Shown here piece by piece: positions 16,407-26,258 of a stretch of 64,000 nt of DNA. A program made the position numbers and the translations under genes. The notes under the pieces were generated by a model. That model made no database searches. It was not told where the DNA came from and saw only the letters and a program-made list of their open reading frames with translations. Numbering within the stretch: position 1 is the first letter of the stretch; every line of letters starts with the position of its first letter. The DNA is from Oscillospiraceae bacterium HV4-5-C5C (GTDB taxonomy: Bacteria; Bacillota; Clostridia; Saccharofermentanales; Fastidiosipilaceae). The stretch covers positions 1 to 64,000 of the forward strand of contig JAAVLZ010000014.1 in NCBI GenBank assembly GCA_012034405.1, written 5' to 3'.

Positions 16407-18728
16407 CTAAAAAGTCAGGTGGATCCTCTGGCTCAGATGGTCAGCTGAACTAGTGCCCACCATGATGTCAAATTCACCATCATCCACCCGTTGTTGCAGG
16501 TTACTGTCATAGTACGCCAGATCTGCTCTGGTCAGGATAAAGCTCAACATCTGCTGACTACCGGCCGGTATGGTCAGCTGTGTAAAGCGCTTCAGCTCCC
16601 TGACCGGGCGGGACACCCGGGCAACCAGATCCCGAATATACAGTTGAACGGTTTCCGTAGCCGCTCGCTGGTGTGGATTCAACACGTTGACAGTTACTTT
16701 AAGGCAGGCAGTGTCAGCCGGAGTCTGCTGCGCCAAGTCTTTCAAATCGCGCGCGGCTGACATTCTTTCCAGCCGTAAATCGTGCAGTTCAGGGCGATAA
16801 TAGCTCAGGCCAAAGCCAAAGGGATACAGCGGATCATTGCCCTGGTCCAGGTAGCGGGAGACAAACCGGGTTTCGCCCTGGTCTGGCTCGTATGGCCGGC
16901 CGGTATTCAGCTGGTTATAGTACAGCGGCAGCTGGCCTACCGCAAGCGGAAAACTGATTGGGAGTCTGCCACTGAAATCACGCTGACCGGTAAGCAGCTG
17001 AGCTAAGGCCAGGCCACCCTGGCAGCCTGGGAACCAGGCCTGCACCAAACTGTCGCACGTCTGGGCAACAGTTTGTAAAAGCAAAGGTCGGCCGCTGAAC
17101 ACCACAGCTACCAGTGGTTTGCCCAGCTGACCCAGCACCCGCAGCAACTGCAGCTGATAAGGCGTCAAGTTGAGATCTGTCTTACTGGAGCCTTCGCCAG
17201 TCAGCTCCTGTCGCTCGCCCAGTGTCAGCAGTACGATATCACAGTCAGCAAAGCAAGCTTGGGCCTGAGTCAGCAACTGTGCATCTGTGACTCGCGCCGC
17301 GTAAATGGTTGGCGTCTGAGCAAAGCCCGCGGTGAGGCCTGGCCCAGCCAGCGGTTGATCCGGATCCATTCCGTCCAGGCCCAGGCTCAGTGCAGCCAGT
17401 TGACCCGCGGCCATTTCCTGGCGCAGGCCGTCTGCTACCGTAACTGTATCCGCTCCTGCTGACAGGCTCCAGCCGCCCAGGATATCCGGGGTGCTGGCAA
17501 ATGGACCAGCCAGACCCAAACGGGTTTGTGGCGGCAGTGGCAGCGCACGGCCTTTCTGCAACAAAACCATACTGCCAGCAGCTGCCTCCAGTGCAGTTGC
17601 CCGGCTGCTCTTGCCTCGCTCGCCCTGATTAAAGCCCGCAAAGACCTGCTGGTCACTGACCGCTTCCGGTATCCCTGACCAGGGATCATCAAACAGACCC
17701 AGGTCCTCCTTTAAAGTCAGGATACGCGCTACGGATTCATCCAGCCGGGCTAACGATAGCGCCCCCTGCTCCAGCAGTCCTTCTCCGTAATTGATAAAAT
17801 TGGCCGACATCATCTCTATATCTACGCCTGCGTCCAGCGCCAGGCGGGCCGCTTCCCGGCCATCCGCCGCCACGCCATGGTGGATCAGCTCCGCCACCGC
17901 CGCATAGTCGGTAATCAACACGCCGTCAAAACCCAGCTGCTCTCGCAGCACCTGGCGCATGAGGTAGGCATTGCCGGTGCAGGGTACTTGTTCAAAGGTG
18001 TTAAACGCTGTCATCACCAGCTCCGCTCCCGCTTCCAGCGCCCCGCGGTAGCCCTCAAGGTAGGCTTGTTGCAGCGTCAGGCGTGACAGCTCCACCGTAT
18101 TGTATTCCCGCCCGGCTTCAGCAGCACCATAAGCCGCAAAGTGTTTGACACAGCTGGCCAGACCGGGCCGCGGTAACCGTAAGGCCTGTTCTTTGCTGGC
18201 CCAGCCCTGGTGAAAGCCTTGTACGGAGGCCCGGCTCATGACCCGGTTAAGATAGGGATCCTCTCCACTGGACTCCATGACTCGGCCCCAGCGTGGATCA
18301 CGCACCAGGTCAGCCATGGGGGCAAACGTCACTCTGATCCCTAGCTGCCGGGTTTCCCCTGCGGCCAGCGCGCTGGCTTTGGCCAGCAACTGCGGATTGA
18401 AGCTTGAGGCCAGGGCCAGCGGGATGGGATAGACAGTCCGCGCACCATGAATCACATCCGCCATAAACAACAGCGGAATCTGATGAGGATCCTCCTCCAG
18501 ATGGCGGACCTGCAGCTCTCGCAGGACGCTGGGCCGGAACGCGTTGAGCACCGATCCAATCCGTGGCAGATCCTCAGCCTGTATACCCAGGGATTGCAGC
18601 GGACCGGTACTGTGCGTTTCCGGATGGGGTATAAAAAATTCCGGACTCAGTTGAGTCATCTGTCCCAGTTTCTCGCGTGGACTCATAGCCGCCAGCAGTT
18701 TTCGCACTCTTATAGTAGGGGTTTTCAT
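16407..18728 (-). CDS. GH3 beta-glucosidase, probably acting on beta-1,2-linked glucosides
   Basis: 773 residues from the ATG at 18728, preceded by GAGAGGAGC; reading further upstream would enter the GH94 gene. GH3 barrel domain (HGARTVYPIPLALASSFNP, KHFAAYGAAEAGREYN), predicted nucleophile Asp in VLITDYAAV (near residue 273), then the C-terminal domain with the likely acid/base Glu in TGEGSSKTDL (near 513) and a fibronectin-like tail. No signal peptide, so probably cytoplasmic. It starts 28 bases after the GH94 gene. The pairing of GH3 and large GH94 with a LacI-controlled CUT1 transporter matches the Listeria innocua sophorooligosaccharide cluster, in which the GH3 enzyme cleaves sophorose. 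Specificity is inferred from context. Confidence 0.88.
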   Translation of the reverse strand: MKTPTIRVRKLLAAMSPREKLGQMTQLSPEFFIPHPETHSTGPLQSLGIQAEDLPRIGSVLNAFRPSVLRELQVRHLEEDPHQIPLLFMADVIHGARTVYPIPLALASSFNPQLLAKASALAAGETRQLGIRVTFAPMADLVRDPRWGRVMESSGEDPYLNRVMSRASVQGFHQGWASKEQALRLPRPGLASCVKHFAAYGAAEAGREYNTVELSRLTLQQAYLEGYRGALEAGAELVMTAFNTFEQVPCTGNAYLMRQVLREQLGFDGVLITDYAAVAELIHHGVAADGREAARLALDAGVDIEMMSANFINYGEGLLEQGALSLARLDESVARILTLKEDLGLFDDPWSGIPEAVSDQQVFAGFNQGERGKSSRATALEAAAGSMVLLQKGRALPLPPQTRLGLAGPFASTPDILGGWSLSAGADTVTVADGLRQEMAAGQLAALSLGLDGMDPDQPLAGPGLTAGFAQTPTIYAARVTDAQLLTQAQACFADCDIVLLTLGERQELTGEGSSKTDLNLTPYQLQLLRVLGQLGKPLVAVVFSGRPLLLQTVAQTCDSLVQAWFPGCQGGLALAQLLTGQRDFSGRLPISFPLAVGQLPLYYNQLNTGRPYEPDQGETRFVSRYLDQGNDPLYPFGFGLSYYRPELHDLRLERMSAARDLKDLAQQTPADTACLKVTVNVLNPHQRAATETVQLYIRDLVARVSRPVRELKRFTQLTIPAGSQQMLSFILTRADLAYYDSNLQQRVDDGEFDIMVGTSSADHLSQRIHLTF

Positions 18729-18756
18729 GATCAATGCTCCTCTCAAAGACAAGTAG

Positions 18757-21700
18757 TCATCTACAATTGTCAGGCTGGCAGTACAACTCCAGGCGCACCG
18801 GCTGGTCTGGCTGACTGGCTGGCAGCTGGTCCAGCGGCAAAAACAGGCCGCCGCCACGATAGGGGTTGTCTGCCAGCGGCTGGGCCCCAATACCCTCCGA
18901 GCCGTTGATACGCAGCCGGATCAGGTGGCTGTCAGGGCCCGCAATATGGTAGGTCAGGTGCAGATAATGACCGCCGCCAGCCCAATTCAGACTCCATCCA
19001 TCCGCTCTTTGAGGTAGAACCGGATCCAGTATCAGTTGATCATGCGTCAGGCGAAGCCCCAGCAACAAAGTCAGCAGCTCGGCGTATAGAATGCCCGGAC
19101 CGCTGGAATATAGCCGCCAGCCACCCTCTACTCGTAACTGTCCCTGGCGCAGCAGCTTGAATTGGCGGGCAAAACTCATCCGGTCCGGTACGTCCGGATC
19201 CGAGCTGCTGAAATACAGATTGCTCTGCCGGCAGGCGGCGTTGGGGACCTTTTGCGACAGACCGATCGGCAGGATGCGTTCCAGATTGTCCCAGCAGGCT
19301 TCGCCCTCACCCATTTTGGCCAGCGTCTCAAGATATCGAATATGCGCGTGAGTGTATTGCAAGGATATTTCCCGGCCGACATTAGCTGCTTGCTCTGCGC
19401 GTTGAAACAGCCGGGGAATGCCGTCGGTATATTGAGCCGGAGCGGACATCAGCCTGACACCATCCGGGCACCACAACTGCTGGCGGATCAGCTTCAGATT
19501 ACGTCTGGCCTGGGTCTGGCTCACCAGCTCAGAGGTAATACTCTGGTCCATAGGCAGCAGACGGTAATGGATACCGGTACGCTGATCAGCCGGATGCAGC
19601 AATGGAAAAAAGCTCCCATCCGGCTGCCGGCGCACAAAGCCCGCAATGACCCCGTCCACAATGAGATAGCGATTAAAGTCGGCCCGGATACTGGCGGCCA
19701 GTTCCGCCAGCCGCCCCGCCAGATGCGGCGCACCCGGCTGCAGCGCCCGGGCCAGTTCAGTGGCGCTCTGGTAAGCCAGCGCCTGGGTCCAGCTGCTGAC
19801 CAGTCCTTCTTTCAGAGCCTGGGTAGCCGGTTGCAGCGTGTCGTCCCAGTCGCCGCCGGCGTAGGACAGCAGCGCCGTTCCCGGCAGAAAACGGCGTTCA
19901 TATTGGTCTGCCGCCCGTTTCAGATGCTGCAGCAAAGATTCAGGTTGACTGTCAGGCTCCAGATACGGCAGGGATGTCTGCAATATGGCCTGATCACCAC
20001 TAGCCAAAAGATACTCTGCAGCGCATTTCAGTGGCCAGAAGACCACATCCCCATGGCAGCTGCCTGCATCCATGCGGTAGCGGTCAAACATAAACCACTG
20101 GGGCCACTGGCCGCTGGTCTGGCTCTGATGAGCAAAAACCCTGCACAGGATCTGGCGCAAAAAGGCGTAGTGACCACCAGCTAACAAAAATTCAAAGGGG
20201 CCCTGACAGATATCTCTGGTACCCCAGGCTGCGCCGCCGGGTTGCTCCAGGCCGTGAGGAGATGCCAGGTGCACCATGGCATTGTGAGCGTACCAAAACA
20301 TCTGGGCATTGATTTGTTCAGTCGGGCAGGATTCGCCTGGCAGCGGCACTGCCTGATCAGCATTGACCACCCTCCCTGCTGTCGGGGCAGGTTGCAGTTC
20401 AAAATGGTTGATTAGCCGACGCAGGCGGGCGTTAGCCAGTCTGTTTTCAACGGCCGGGTCCAGCGCTTGCAGGGATAAGCACGAGGACATCACTGAAGCA
20501 GGTTCAGAAGCGGTTGCTGTGTTCAGGTCCGTTACCGCTGGTCCGGACAGACTGCCGGTCAGGGTCAGGGTAAAACCGGTCGTGGGAGCAATCCTGGCAG
20601 TCAGTAAGGTCGCATCCCGATCTTTTCCATCGGCAAAAAAGACGCCGTCTCTGCCCCATTGAGCCTGACCTCCGGCCAGTTTCAGATCTGCGTACCAGTC
20701 CGGATATGGACTGGAGGCAGCTTGTTTCTGACTGGGCCTTAACCGTACGCACCCATCCGTTTGCCACGCCAGGCGTGGCGGATTGGCCGGGTCTTCATGC
20801 TCACCCATCACCAGGCGCTGGGTCAACCAGAAGGCACGCGCCGGACTGCCTGTTTCCAGCTGGACTTTCAGCGTCATAACCGGTCGGTCGGCTGCTACGG
20901 TACTGGTGATTTCAAGCCAGCTATGATCTTCCAGCTTATATCGCCAGCGGCAGACGGATGGGCTCATTTCATAAAGTGCCGGGAGCGTCAGCAGGTGAAA
21001 GCAGCCATCCTGCCCCTGAATCCATAGCCGTTGCCCGCTGCTGTACTGCAGGTTGATCAGACTGCGGCTGGCCGAAATCACCTTATGAAAGCTGCTGTTG
21101 CCGATGACCGTCTGCGCGTTAAAGAGGCCATACATATAATTGGTGCTGGCCAGACAGTCCTCTGTCAGCCCCTGATCAACATCAGGCAGGTTCAGCATGA
21201 TCAAGCCATGCGGCCGCCGCAGCAGCTGCTCTTTATACCGGGTCACCACATGCCGGTAATCACCAGGGGTAAAAAAGGACAGCAGCTTCCCATCATTGTA
21301 TTCTGACAGGATCTGCCGCGGATAAAAGCCAGCCACCTCATCCGCCTCAGCGTCTGGTGACTGGTATGGGTCGCCGATCAGCCTGCTGCGGGCAAAACCA
21401 TCGTTAGCCAGAGGCCGGCTGGCCGGTGTCTGGCTAAGCTCTTTTGCGCCGGCAGCGCTCCGGGTCAAACTAAGGGTGTCAAGCCAGGACTGCGCGCTTT
21501 GGAGACAGGCCGTCAGCGGATAAGGTTTTTGTCGGGCCTGGGTCTGCCTCGGCTGGTACAGTCCGTAAAAAGTCAGCTCCCGTTCCTGGCCTGGCAGCAG
21601 CGTGAGGCGTTCCGACTGCAAGGCGGTGTAAGCCATTTCACCCTGGTTGATCCGGCTTCCTAGCTGCGGGGCGCTCAAGCCAGCAATCTGGCGGCCAGCT

Positions 21701-22347
21701 TTAAAATCCGGTCCAAAAAAGTCCGCCGCGTCTGTCTTGAAGCCTGCAACCCTGGCATTCAGCAAGCCCTCCTGCAAAAAAGGAAAGCGATCCTGTGATT
21801 GCTGCAGGTTCTGGCGGGCCATCAGCGTCCAGCCTTGCTCTGTCTGACAGGCCCGGCGGTCCAGATACTGTGAAACATAAAGTTCATTTGTCAGGACTGT
21901 AGCTCGGTCGGCCAGACCTAGATCCTGACCATAGATCACATCGAAAGACCAGCTTATAGGTCCGTTTTCTTCCACAGTTCTATCCGTGTCCGGCTCCCGC
22001 CGCAGCTTGAGATCCCAGAACCACAAGGTTTCCTCAGCCAGGAAAAAGCGCAGCGTATAGTCCAAGCCAGGCGCGGCCTGGCCCTGCAGGCAAAAACCGT
22101 CCTCCCGTTCCAGGCTCAGCTGCGGCGCCGTGGTGGGAAAGCCGCCCAGCAACTGGCTGACCATTGGTAAAGCGCTCTCTCCCTGCTGATACAGCCGCAG
22201 CCAGATCCCCATGGGAGACGGATCTGCGGCCAGTCCGGCATATGCGTTCAGACGGATTCCTCCACTGAGCAGCTCCGCCGGTGATCCATTTCCCAAAAAG
22301 CTGAAAGCACTCTCTCCTTTTTTAAGGGTAAAGCTAGAATCATTCAT
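18757..22347 (-). CDS. Large GH94 phosphorylase, likely 1,2-beta-oligoglucan phosphorylase
   Basis: 1196 residues from the ATG at 22347, chosen for the GAGG nine bases upstream; a longer start at 22371 overlaps that site. N-terminal beta-sandwich regions are followed by an (alpha/alpha)6 catalytic domain with the GH94 motif GGDWDDTLQP near residue 830, where the general-acid Asp lies, and EQINAQMFWYAHNAMVHLASPHG before it. Cellobiose phosphorylases are about 800 residues; 1,2-beta-oligoglucan phosphorylases are about 1100, so length and the DWDD variant favour the latter. It would phosphorolyse imported sophorooligosaccharides to glucose 1-phosphate. No signal peptide. Another GH94 specificity cannot be excluded without alignment. 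Confidence 0.82.
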   Translation of the reverse strand: MNDSSFTLKKGESAFSFLGNGSPAELLSGGIRLNAYAGLAADPSPMGIWLRLYQQGESALPMVSQLLGGFPTTAPQLSLEREDGFCLQGQAAPGLDYTLRFFLAEETLWFWDLKLRREPDTDRTVEENGPISWSFDVIYGQDLGLADRATVLTNELYVSQYLDRRACQTEQGWTLMARQNLQQSQDRFPFLQEGLLNARVAGFKTDAADFFGPDFKAGRQIAGLSAPQLGSRINQGEMAYTALQSERLTLLPGQERELTFYGLYQPRQTQARQKPYPLTACLQSAQSWLDTLSLTRSAAGAKELSQTPASRPLANDGFARSRLIGDPYQSPDAEADEVAGFYPRQILSEYNDGKLLSFFTPGDYRHVVTRYKEQLLRRPHGLIMLNLPDVDQGLTEDCLASTNYMYGLFNAQTVIGNSSFHKVISASRSLINLQYSSGQRLWIQGQDGCFHLLTLPALYEMSPSVCRWRYKLEDHSWLEITSTVAADRPVMTLKVQLETGSPARAFWLTQRLVMGEHEDPANPPRLAWQTDGCVRLRPSQKQAASSPYPDWYADLKLAGGQAQWGRDGVFFADGKDRDATLLTARIAPTTGFTLTLTGSLSGPAVTDLNTATASEPASVMSSCLSLQALDPAVENRLANARLRRLINHFELQPAPTAGRVVNADQAVPLPGESCPTEQINAQMFWYAHNAMVHLASPHGLEQPGGAAWGTRDICQGPFEFLLAGGHYAFLRQILCRVFAHQSQTSGQWPQWFMFDRYRMDAGSCHGDVVFWPLKCAAEYLLASGDQAILQTSLPYLEPDSQPESLLQHLKRAADQYERRFLPGTALLSYAGGDWDDTLQPATQALKEGLVSSWTQALAYQSATELARALQPGAPHLAGRLAELAASIRADFNRYLIVDGVIAGFVRRQPDGSFFPLLHPADQRTGIHYRLLPMDQSITSELVSQTQARRNLKLIRQQLWCPDGVRLMSAPAQYTDGIPRLFQRAEQAANVGREISLQYTHAHIRYLETLAKMGEGEACWDNLERILPIGLSQKVPNAACRQSNLYFSSSDPDVPDRMSFARQFKLLRQGQLRVEGGWRLYSSGPGILYAELLTLLLGLRLTHDQLILDPVLPQRADGWSLNWAGGGHYLHLTYHIAGPDSHLIRLRINGSEGIGAQPLADNPYRGGGLFLPLDQLPASQPDQPVRLELYCQPDNCR

Positions 22348-22490
22348 ATTTATTATCCTCTTCCATTCCACAATGGTCCCGAGTCTGGCACGTATGGAGC
22401 CCCTTCAGGTGGTTATTTGCCTTAGCTCTCGCTCTCCTGGGTCCTTCCGGTCTCTCCCGGCCCAGTCCAGGTCCGGATGGATCCCGACAG

Positions 22491-23510
22491 TCACAGCAAA
22501 GCAGGGCCGGTAGATCCTCGCCTGGCTAATTCCGCCGGTAAAACAATATGCTGGTTGGCGCCGCCGTTAATCAACTCAAACAGAATTTCTACCGCCCGTT
22601 TAGCCATGGTCTCCGCCGGTTGTAATACGGTGTCCAGGGAAGGATGATAATATTCTGCCATGTCGATGCCATCAAAGCCGATAATGGACACATCCCGCGG
22701 AATAGACAGGCCCTGACTCAGCACAGCTTTGGCCGCGCCAATGGCAATGGTATCCGCCGCGGCAAACACCGCGCTGACTGGATCAGCTAAGGTCAAGGCC
22801 GCTTTCATGGAGCTAAACCCGGAGTCCGGGCGGTACTCGCAATCAAACACCAGCGACGGATCAAATGGCAGGCCTGCGTCCTTTAGGGCGTCCTGGTAAC
22901 CTGACATCCGCAGGTGACCGGTCGTGTTCTCTTCAAAGGGGCTCTTGGCCATAAAGGCGATGCGACGGTGCCCCAGATCAGCCAGATGTCTGACGGCTTG
23001 ACGGGAAATGTCCCGGTCCGCCACGATCACACTGGAATAAAGCTCACGATCCACTGATGCCGGTGCGTTAAAGGTCATCAATACCCGGGGTACTTCCCCC
23101 AGACGCATAAAATCTTCAGCCTGATGCAGATAAGTACCGCCCAAAAACAGCAACCCGCACAGGCGCCGTTCATTCAACACCCGCTGCGCCACAGCCAGTT
23201 CATCCTGAGAGTCGTCCACGGCTTCGATCAGCAGCGGATAACCGCGTAAAGAGATCTGACGCTCGATCACTCGCAAAAAAGCGGCAAAAAACGGATTGGT
23301 GATACCTCGTACGCACAGGCAGATATTGCGGGAGGTACTTCTTTTAAGCTGCTGAGCGTTAGCGTTGGGCACATAGTGACAGCTGGCCACGGCTCCCAGC
23401 ACCTTGCGCCGGGTCTCCGCTGACACCTTGCCAGCCTGATTCAGGACCCGGGATACAGTGGCTGTGCTGACACCGGCTTTTTGAGCTACGTCTTTGATAC
23501 TGGCAGGCAT
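22491..23510 (-). CDS. LacI-family transcriptional regulator
   Basis: 339 residues. The N-terminal DNA-binding domain (SIKDVAQKAGVSTATVSRVLN, hinge helix NANAQQLKRSTSRN) precedes a periplasmic-binding-like sensor domain ending with a typical LacI C-terminus. A GAGGAGGTAG stretch lies upstream of the ATG. It sits between the binding-protein gene and the GH94 gene on the same strand. Likely targets are the two TGTAAnCGnTTAC-type palindromes in the 27.25-27.73 kb control region. Its inducer would be the imported oligosaccharide or a product of it (inference). Confidence 0.92.
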   Translation of the reverse strand: MPASIKDVAQKAGVSTATVSRVLNQAGKVSAETRRKVLGAVASCHYVPNANAQQLKRSTSRNICLCVRGITNPFFAAFLRVIERQISLRGYPLLIEAVDDSQDELAVAQRVLNERRLCGLLFLGGTYLHQAEDFMRLGEVPRVLMTFNAPASVDRELYSSVIVADRDISRQAVRHLADLGHRRIAFMAKSPFEENTTGHLRMSGYQDALKDAGLPFDPSLVFDCEYRPDSGFSSMKAALTLADPVSAVFAAADTIAIGAAKAVLSQGLSIPRDVSIIGFDGIDMAEYYHPSLDTVLQPAETMAKRAVEILFELINGGANQHIVLPAELARRGSTGPALL

Positions 23511-23626
23511 TTGGCATCTACCTCCTCTGATGGGTTACAGTTTAAGGGGCAGGGGTGGCCCCGCCCCAGACCCGGTCAGGCGACTGGATCTGCCGTCCGG
23601 CTCCAGATGGCTGAGGCACTGGTACG

Positions 23627-23656
23627 AAAAAGGGCGGATGAAAACTTCATCCACCC
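23627..23656 (-). terminator. Rho-independent terminator after the binding-protein gene
   Basis: On the minus strand, perfect arms GGATGAA/TTCATCC (23636-23652) extend to GGG/CCC through one mismatch and are followed by TTTTT. It lies 25 bases past the lipoprotein stop, so the transport genes are largely insulated from the LacI-GH94-GH3 genes downstream, which would need read-through or their own promoter. Confidence 0.8.
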
Positions 23657-23680
23657 CGGCCGGCTCAAGTTACGGCCAAC

Positions 23681-25273
23681 TCAGTTCCCGGACTTAAATG
23701 CCTCATACTGTGTTTTGACTTCCTCAATCACTTTATCCACACCCGCATCCTTGAGCTGCTGGCGGTAGTTCTCTACAGCTGTTTTAACATCATCCTGAGT
23801 CTTACCCAGCATCAGCTGGGTGCCCAAGTTGGCATTTACATTAGCGATAGAGGACAATTCTGTGGATACGTTGGTCGGGTCAAAGGTGAACCCTGCAAAC
23901 GGCGAAGCAATGGCGGTTTTCTTCCACTCATTAATCAGATCATAGCGCACCGGGTCCTCAGATGCCAGAGGGATGTTCAGAGCGTCACTCCGAAGAGACC
24001 AGGCTGATACGCCATACGCGTCGGTCTGATCATTGTAGCTAGCCGGTTTTTGCACCTTACCATCCACAATCTCATACTCCCGGCCTTCAATACCGTACTG
24101 TAACAGATCATAATAGGATTCATCCGTCATGAATTTTTCAATGACTTTAAGGGCGCGAATCGGGTGCTCTGAGGTCACTGAAATCGCCGTGCTGTTATCT
24201 ACCCCTGGCTTTTTGACAATTTTACCATTGTCCACCGTGGGACTCCACCAGTCAACATAGACGCCGGGCAGGGATGTTTCTTCCGCGCCATAGTTACCAG
24301 TCCAGTCTGGCATGTGGGTAATATAGCCGGCAGAGATGCCGTTGAGCAGGTTATCCTTTGCGCTGGTCTGCGAGGCCATAACATCCTGAGGCCAGAAGCC
24401 CTGGTCCGCCCAGTCCTTCATTTTTTCCGCCCAGGCTTCAAACTCATCTGTGAAAGCTGGGTCAATGATATCGGTGGCGGAGGCGTCCGTCGCGACCAGT
24501 GACAGCTGATCCTCCGGTATGCCCGGCGCAGTCAGCCATTGATCTGTGGAACCCACAAACATGCGATACAGATTGACGGCATCAGCGGTATTGCCATTCA
24601 GTGGCGCAAAGTCTTCATTTGCCACCACCGCCTTCATATAAGCTTCCATGCTGTCCAGTGAGTCAATCTTGCTCAGGCCATACTTTTCAAGCAGATCCGT
24701 GCGGTAAGCAAAGCCATACGGCGTGAATTCAGAGTATAAGGTCGGAACACCGTAAATGCGGTCTTTGTATTTGGTCGTGTCCCAGGTTTCCTGCGGTATG
24801 GTGGATTTTAAGGTAGGGACCGCGTCCAGATCATCCGTGATATCTACCAGCACATCCTGGCTGGCAAGCGTAAAGTAGGAAACTGCGGCTGTGGGCGAAG
24901 CATGCGTCATATCAAAGCTTTCGCCTGAGGTGAACAGTAACGGGTACTTTGTACTGACATCCGACCAGCCGATATACTTGATCTCCAGGGTGGCATTCAG
25001 ATCAGCCTTCAATTTCTCATTGATCTTGGCCAGTACATCCTGGTTGGCAACGCCTTCGTCACCCCACAGATAGTAGACCAAATTGACCGCCTGCGTCATG
25101 TCATCGCCGTCGGTGGCGGAGCCGGCAGTGGTAACTGCTGAACCATCAGCCGCAGTTGTCGCAGAGCCGGCAGCAGTGGTGGTACCAGCCGAGCCGGTGC
25201 CGCTGCTGCAAGCAGCCAGCGGCAGTGCCAGCATGGCCGCGGTCAGGGACGCCGCAATCATACGATTCTTCAT
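23681..25273 (-). CDS. Oligosaccharide ABC transporter solute-binding lipoprotein
   Basis: 530 residues. Signal peptide MKNRMIAASLTAAMLALPLAACSS with lipobox Cys near residue 22, then an Ala/Gly/Thr/Ser linker to about residue 55, then a type 1 binding domain (NLVYYLWGDEGVANQDVLAKI, DQGFWPQDVM). Third gene of the minus-strand transporter operon, 64 bases after the second permease. By context it is the counterpart of the Listeria sophorooligosaccharide-binding protein Lin1841. A strong terminator follows. Confidence 0.88.
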   Translation of the reverse strand: MKNRMIAASLTAAMLALPLAACSSGTGSAGTTTAAGSATTAADGSAVTTAGSATDGDDMTQAVNLVYYLWGDEGVANQDVLAKINEKLKADLNATLEIKYIGWSDVSTKYPLLFTSGESFDMTHASPTAAVSYFTLASQDVLVDITDDLDAVPTLKSTIPQETWDTTKYKDRIYGVPTLYSEFTPYGFAYRTDLLEKYGLSKIDSLDSMEAYMKAVVANEDFAPLNGNTADAVNLYRMFVGSTDQWLTAPGIPEDQLSLVATDASATDIIDPAFTDEFEAWAEKMKDWADQGFWPQDVMASQTSAKDNLLNGISAGYITHMPDWTGNYGAEETSLPGVYVDWWSPTVDNGKIVKKPGVDNSTAISVTSEHPIRALKVIEKFMTDESYYDLLQYGIEGREYEIVDGKVQKPASYNDQTDAYGVSAWSLRSDALNIPLASEDPVRYDLINEWKKTAIASPFAGFTFDPTNVSTELSSIANVNANLGTQLMLGKTQDDVKTAVENYRQQLKDAGVDKVIEEVKTQYEAFKSGN

Positions 25274-25337
25274 GGTAACTTCCTCCTCTTGATTGGGCCG
25301 CAGCTGACTTAAAGCCGCGGCTTTTATATGGTTACGA

Positions 25338-26246
25338 TCAGCCTTTGACAGCTCCGATCGTTAAGCCCGAAACAAAGTAGCGCTGCACAAAGGGATAAAA
25401 CAAAATCACCGGTCCGGTGGCCATGACCGCCACCGCCATCTTAATAGACTGGGTCGGTAGCTTGGTGGTGTCAATGGCCACCCCCTGAGCCAGCAGCTGC
25501 TGAATATTCGTTTGATTAATCATCTTCTGCAGGTAATACTGCAGCGGAACTAAGGTATCCTTAGAGATATATAGCATTGCGTTATACCACTCATTCCAGA
25601 ACGCAATGGCCGTAAACAAACCAACGGTTGCCAGGGCCGGCACCGACAGCGGCATAAAAATCTGCCAGTAAATCCTGAAATCTCCCGCGCCGTCAATGGT
25701 GGCGGATTCATATAGTGAATCTGGGATGCTTTTCAAAAAGTTACGCATCAAAAAGATGGACCAGGCGCTAGCCAGACCGGGAAAAATCATGGCCCAAAGG
25801 CTGTCTTTCAAGCCCAGATAGCGAACGTACAAAATGTAAGTCGGCACCAGGCCTCCAGAAAACAGGGTCGTAAAATAAATAAAGAAAGAAAAGCCGTTGC
25901 GGTACTTAAAATCTTTCCGGTTGAGCACATAGCCGGCCATGGACATAATCAGCAGGCCCAGTACGGTGCCAATCGCGGTAATCAGGATGGTGACCCGGTA
26001 GGAGCTGATCAGCTTGCGCGGATTGGCAAACAAGGTCTGGTAAGCTGCCGTTGACCACGTCTGCGGAATCAGCTTAAAGCCGTCCCTTGCAATTTCATTC
26101 TCATTCATAAAAGACGATGTAATCATTAATACAAAGGGGAAAAGGCAAATCAGTGTCAGCAGCGTCAAAACCACATAAAAGCTGCTTTCCATGGCAATAT
26201 CGCTGCCACTTTGATGGCGTTTGCCCGTCTGGTTACTCTTCATCAT
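25338..26246 (-). CDS. Carbohydrate ABC transporter permease (CUT1, YtcP/LplC type)
   Basis: 302 residues, six predicted membrane segments, EAA-type loop ESATIDGAGDFRIYWQIFMPL, C-terminal YFVSGLTIGAVKG. AAGGGAGGG precedes adjacent ATGs at 26246/26243. It begins 12 bases after its LplB-type partner. Second gene of the oligosaccharide transporter operon; its ATPase must be encoded elsewhere. Confidence 0.9.
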   Translation of the reverse strand: MMKSNQTGKRHQSGSDIAMESSFYVVLTLLTLICLFPFVLMITSSFMNENEIARDGFKLIPQTWSTAAYQTLFANPRKLISSYRVTILITAIGTVLGLLIMSMAGYVLNRKDFKYRNGFSFFIYFTTLFSGGLVPTYILYVRYLGLKDSLWAMIFPGLASAWSIFLMRNFLKSIPDSLYESATIDGAGDFRIYWQIFMPLSVPALATVGLFTAIAFWNEWYNAMLYISKDTLVPLQYYLQKMINQTNIQQLLAQGVAIDTTKLPTQSIKMAVAVMATGPVILFYPFVQRYFVSGLTIGAVKG

Positions 26247-26258
26247 CTGACCCTCCCT

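Noticed and set aside
19162-20184. 340-codon open frame on the plus strand
   Set aside because: It lies fully antisense to the well-supported GH94 gene, has no ribosome site and shows no family motif. Long antisense frames are common in GC-rich codon patterns.
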